Assembly: GCF_954871325.1 (NCBI RefSeq)
Contig: NC_088779.1
Span: forward strand, 1,381,121-1,445,120
From: Gordionus sp. m RMFG-2023
Lineage: Eukaryota; Nematomorpha; Gordioida; Chordodea; Parachordodidae
DNA length: 64,000 nt
Reading direction: 5' to 3'
Both the position numbers and the translations under genes were made by a program. Under the pieces are notes generated by a model that was not told where the DNA came from, searched no databases, and saw only the letters and a program-made list of their open reading frames with translations. Below, piece after piece: positions 61,801 through 64,000 of this stretch; position 1 is the stretch's first letter; every line of letters begins with the position of its first letter.

Positions 61801-64000
61801 CTTGATATCGAAGAAAAAACTTGAAATTCTTAATGATTGACATAATCGATGATCCAATCGGATTGTATCGTCGAATTTTTCAACTAAATTTTATATAAAT
61901 GAATATTAATTTATGTATTAACTCTATAATTAAAAAAAAATATGAAGGATGATCAAAATAGGTTGAAGCAAATGGAGTCCCTATTCTCCAACATGGCCCA
62001 GGTTTTTGTAAACGTGGAAGATTCCCTCAACAATATGTTGTCGAAGCACGCCTCTGCTCTGAGTTCCTTGAGGGAGAAAGAAAAGTTTGTTTTAGCCAAC
62101 TAATTATATTTATCGATATTAAAGTAGCGGCCCAGCGTTCAAGCCCTTGGCCCGATTTTTTTTTTAAAAAAAGAAGAATATTAAAGCCCGGCCCAGCTAA
62201 ACCCGAAATTATTTTTTTTTAATTTGAAAATAGATCCGGTCCGAAGCCCGCTCGCCTCGGGTGCGGGTCGGACGGGATTGGCGGTTCCTCTAATAAATTG
62301 GCACCCTTCGCTCATTAACGAAATAAAGGATACCTTGTAAAAAAGGTACGATTTTAAACTTAAAGTGGTGAAATCAAAAATGCTTTAATACTATACGTAA
62401 GCCTAGACCAGGATTTTGCTTGGATGGGAAAGGGGGGGGTGGGTGTTATTGGGTAGGTTTTTTTCTCCCCGTAAATTTTATTATCCACTTATTGTAGGCC
62501 TTTGGCTATGTTAGATATAAAAACAACAATCTTAAAATATCGTAAATAAATATATGAGACTAACCTTTAAAGAGGTAAATTTGGCTTGAATTATAAAATA
62601 CCTATATTAACCTTTTCATTTCAAATTTAAAAACATTTATTGTAGATAGAACTATCATAATAAAATATTAGAAATAAAATGAATACAGTGTATTTTGCAA
62701 TTTTGTACTGGAATTATTTAAAAAAAAACTAATGTTATAATTAAATTTACAGTGATTCAGGGTTGTGCATTTGACCGTCAAATGTGGTCAAATTCAAATT
62801 TTGAATATAATAGTAAAATGAATCTATAATATTAATTTTTTAAATTCATTGTCATTCAATAACTAACGTGTAGCTATCTGTATCAGAGTCTTGTTCTGAT
62901 TCTTATTCAATATTATCATTTTCTTTAATATTTTTTAATCAATTTTCCTGATGTCTTAGATCTTCAATCGATTTCTATTTTCATGAGAATATTAACCCAA
63001 ATCGACCTATTTCTTTCTAAAGAAGAAGTAGAACTAGGAATTGTTAGTCCTTTAATGGGCAGGGTAAACAAAGTTTATTCTATTAACTTGAGGTCGGAAT
63101 TGATTGTTTCTGGAAATTACTACTTTCCATATAATTTGCTATATTAAACTTGCTGTTTTTGCTTCTGAAATTAATTATATCACTTAAAATATTTTCGTCA
63201 TCACTACCTTGTAAAATAGCTAATTTTTGAATTATAACACATACTTCATTAATTTCACTACTAGTGAGTTCTCCTCTTGATATTGTGGACCCGAAAAATA
63301 AGCAAACATTGTGATCACAAGTATTTACATCTTTTTTTTCCCTTTTTAAACATATTTATAATTTATTTTTCCTTTAAATTTTTTTAGAGTATTTGACCGT
63401 TTTTGACAGGTCAAATAACTCCTCCAGTCAATTGACCGACTTGTGCTTTACTTACGTTTTATTAACCTTATAGATGTCAAGGCAAATTGTGTTATAATAT
63501 CATCAATCCTAAATTATTTTAAAAAAACGTCAATTTCGCTGGAATATCGACTTCGACAGTTTGAATTTTCTAAGAAAGAGTAGTCCGAAATTTTATACCA
63601 CATTCGGGTCTGGTTTATTTTTTATTTTATTTTTTAAACTTAACTCATATAGCTCTTTCGGGCTGAAACAGGAAGTAGCTAGGAAGGGGATTAATTTAAT
63701 ATTTATTAATATTTAATATAATAAATTTAAAAATTAGGAATAAGAATTTGATTTGATTTTAAAAAAAGTCGGTAATGGTAATATATATAAATAAAACAAA
63801 TATTTTTAGCCATTTTTTTTGTTGTTTTGGATCAAAATTTTGTTGTTTATATTTTATTCGTGGATCATTTTGAGATATACCTCTAAAATATATATCAATA
63901 AATTTACTTTTCATCAATGTATAACGCGCCATTCTTTTTTTTAAAAAACTTTCCAGGGATCTTCGCTATAAATGATAAGCTCGAGAATTCCGAATATGGA
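58892..64000 (+). CDS. IFT57: intraflagellar transport protein 57 (IFT57), 5' part; continues beyond the window
   Basis: Exons: 58892-58974, 59147-59369, 59434-59613, 60599-60733, 61948-62084 (about 252 residues), with a further candidate from 63957. IFT57 is an IFT-B particle subunit needed to build cilia. METLLLKLNILNYG aligns with human MEDLVEKLKLLRYE. HYFCLNFNTGDQYYSF and AIWLINSLN align with HYFALPTNPGEQFYMF and AAWLINKAG, then DDPNIIVSKI and KLKKGYGDQ. After an acidic, serine-rich linker, SDEWRSEYQDALPRLL matches AAEWSLEVERVLPQLK. Exon 5 (QMESLFSNMAQ to SSLREKEK) is the coiled coil and aligns to human without gaps over 39 residues. Exon 6 would give IFAINDKLENSEYG (human YINNQLENLVQEYR), but its phase does not fit exon 5, so an exon may be missing between them. 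The start may lie further upstream: the frame is open to 58862. Confidence 0.87.
60374..60490 (-). other. possible antisense terminal exon within IFT57 intron 3
   Basis: On the minus strand, an acceptor-like ATCGGCAG precedes an open frame of 38 codons (RFSMPTHGGMNVSAKAVFSK, then CIGQGCEYQQ) ending at a stop. Base composition is richer than the surrounding intron. I do not recognise the product, and no partner exon is proven. Confidence 0.3.
60807..61123. mobile_element. MITE family C
   Basis: Starts CAATGACATATAACAATACC and ends GGTATTATTATATGTCATTG, with inverted arms of about 80 bases (GACGCCATTTTGG against CCAAAATGGCGGC). The flanking 8-mers TTTCGATT and GTTCGAAT match at 6 of 8. It lies in IFT57 intron 4, 73 bases after exon 4. 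Confidence 0.82.
61516..61857 (-). other. possible antisense exon in IFT57 intron 4
   Basis: A 113-codon open frame on the minus strand, in a locally less AT-rich stretch. A second minus frame beginning MSIIKNFKFFLRYQETTYSV (from about 61840) is also protein-like for 32 codons. Neither resembles a family I know, and both lie inside an IFT57 intron, so this may be chance. Confidence 0.2.
62120..62300. mobile_element. C/G-rich MITE-like repeat (GGCCCGGCCC type)
   Basis: Blocks AGCGGCCCAGCG, AAAGCCCGGCCCAGC, GATCCGGTCCGAAGCCCG and GGGATTGGCGGTTCCTCTAA, similar in style and right end to 57320-57425. It lies just after IFT57 exon 5. Confidence 0.4.
62301..63956. other. IFT57 intron, AT-rich
   Basis: No exon that I could support, although the phase mismatch between exon 5 and the 63957 candidate suggests that a small exon may be hidden here. 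A short G-run lies at about 62431. Inverted TTTGACCGTCAAAT-type words appear near 62770 and 63396-63440 (TATTTGACCGTTTTTGACAG), suggesting the two ends of an unclassified MITE of about 0.67 kb. Confidence 0.35.

Noticed and set aside
1-64000. CRISPR array, operons or Shine-Dalgarno sites
   Set aside because: Introns, gene families and composition show a eukaryotic genome; no regularly spaced direct repeats of CRISPR type.

Overview
This is a eukaryotic, almost certainly animal, genomic window. It is strongly AT-rich. The coding sequence is split into small exons with GT-AG introns that range from about 42 bases to about 7 kb, and the spaces between genes are packed with DNA-transposon debris. 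Four host genes can be assembled exon by exon from conserved protein motifs, and the reading phase closes at every junction given except where noted. They are a UBASH3/TULA-type histidine phosphatase (+, 7303-24414), the minor-spliceosome U11 protein SNRNP48 (-, 28866-26112), the ATPase-only Hsp70 HSPA13/STCH (+, about 45085-57093) and the 5' part of the ciliary gene IFT57 (+, 58892 to the window end). The set implies a ciliated metazoan that keeps a U11/U12 spliceosome. I cannot name the species or phylum from the sequence.

Layout. 1-7.3 kb: AT-rich intergenic DNA with degenerate simple repeats. 7.3-24.4 kb: the 14-exon UBASH3-like gene, whose 7 kb intron 8 holds a palindromic hAT transposon, a diverged direct duplication and several hAT-type MITEs. 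24.4-28.9 kb: convergent spacer and the seven-exon SNRNP48 gene. 28.9-45 kb: a repeat-dominated gene desert with Helitron 3' ends, a 2 kb non-autonomous hAT element with a perfect target duplication, a second copy of it split by a Helitron, and a roughly 280-bp tandem array; one short stretch near 35.8-36.5 kb looks exon-like but is unassigned. 45-57.1 kb: HSPA13, whose 6.8 kb intron 5 carries an inverted pair of P-element-like transposons. 57.1-64 kb: the HSPA13-IFT57 spacer and IFT57 exons, with a few antisense exon-like stretches.

The genes do not form an obvious pathway. UBASH3 and SNRNP48 converge, and HSPA13 and IFT57 run head to tail. The most unusual signal is structural. Three unrelated DNA transposons (hAT, P, Helitron) each occur here as an imperfect palindrome in which the 3' half of the element is duplicated head to head, with the 3' ends facing outward. 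Other good structural evidence includes nested MITE insertions with 8-bp duplications, a Helitron inserted exactly between A and T, and a 51-bp unit amplified four times inside a MITE. I saw no CRISPR array, rRNA or tRNA gene, and no retroviral element that I could support.
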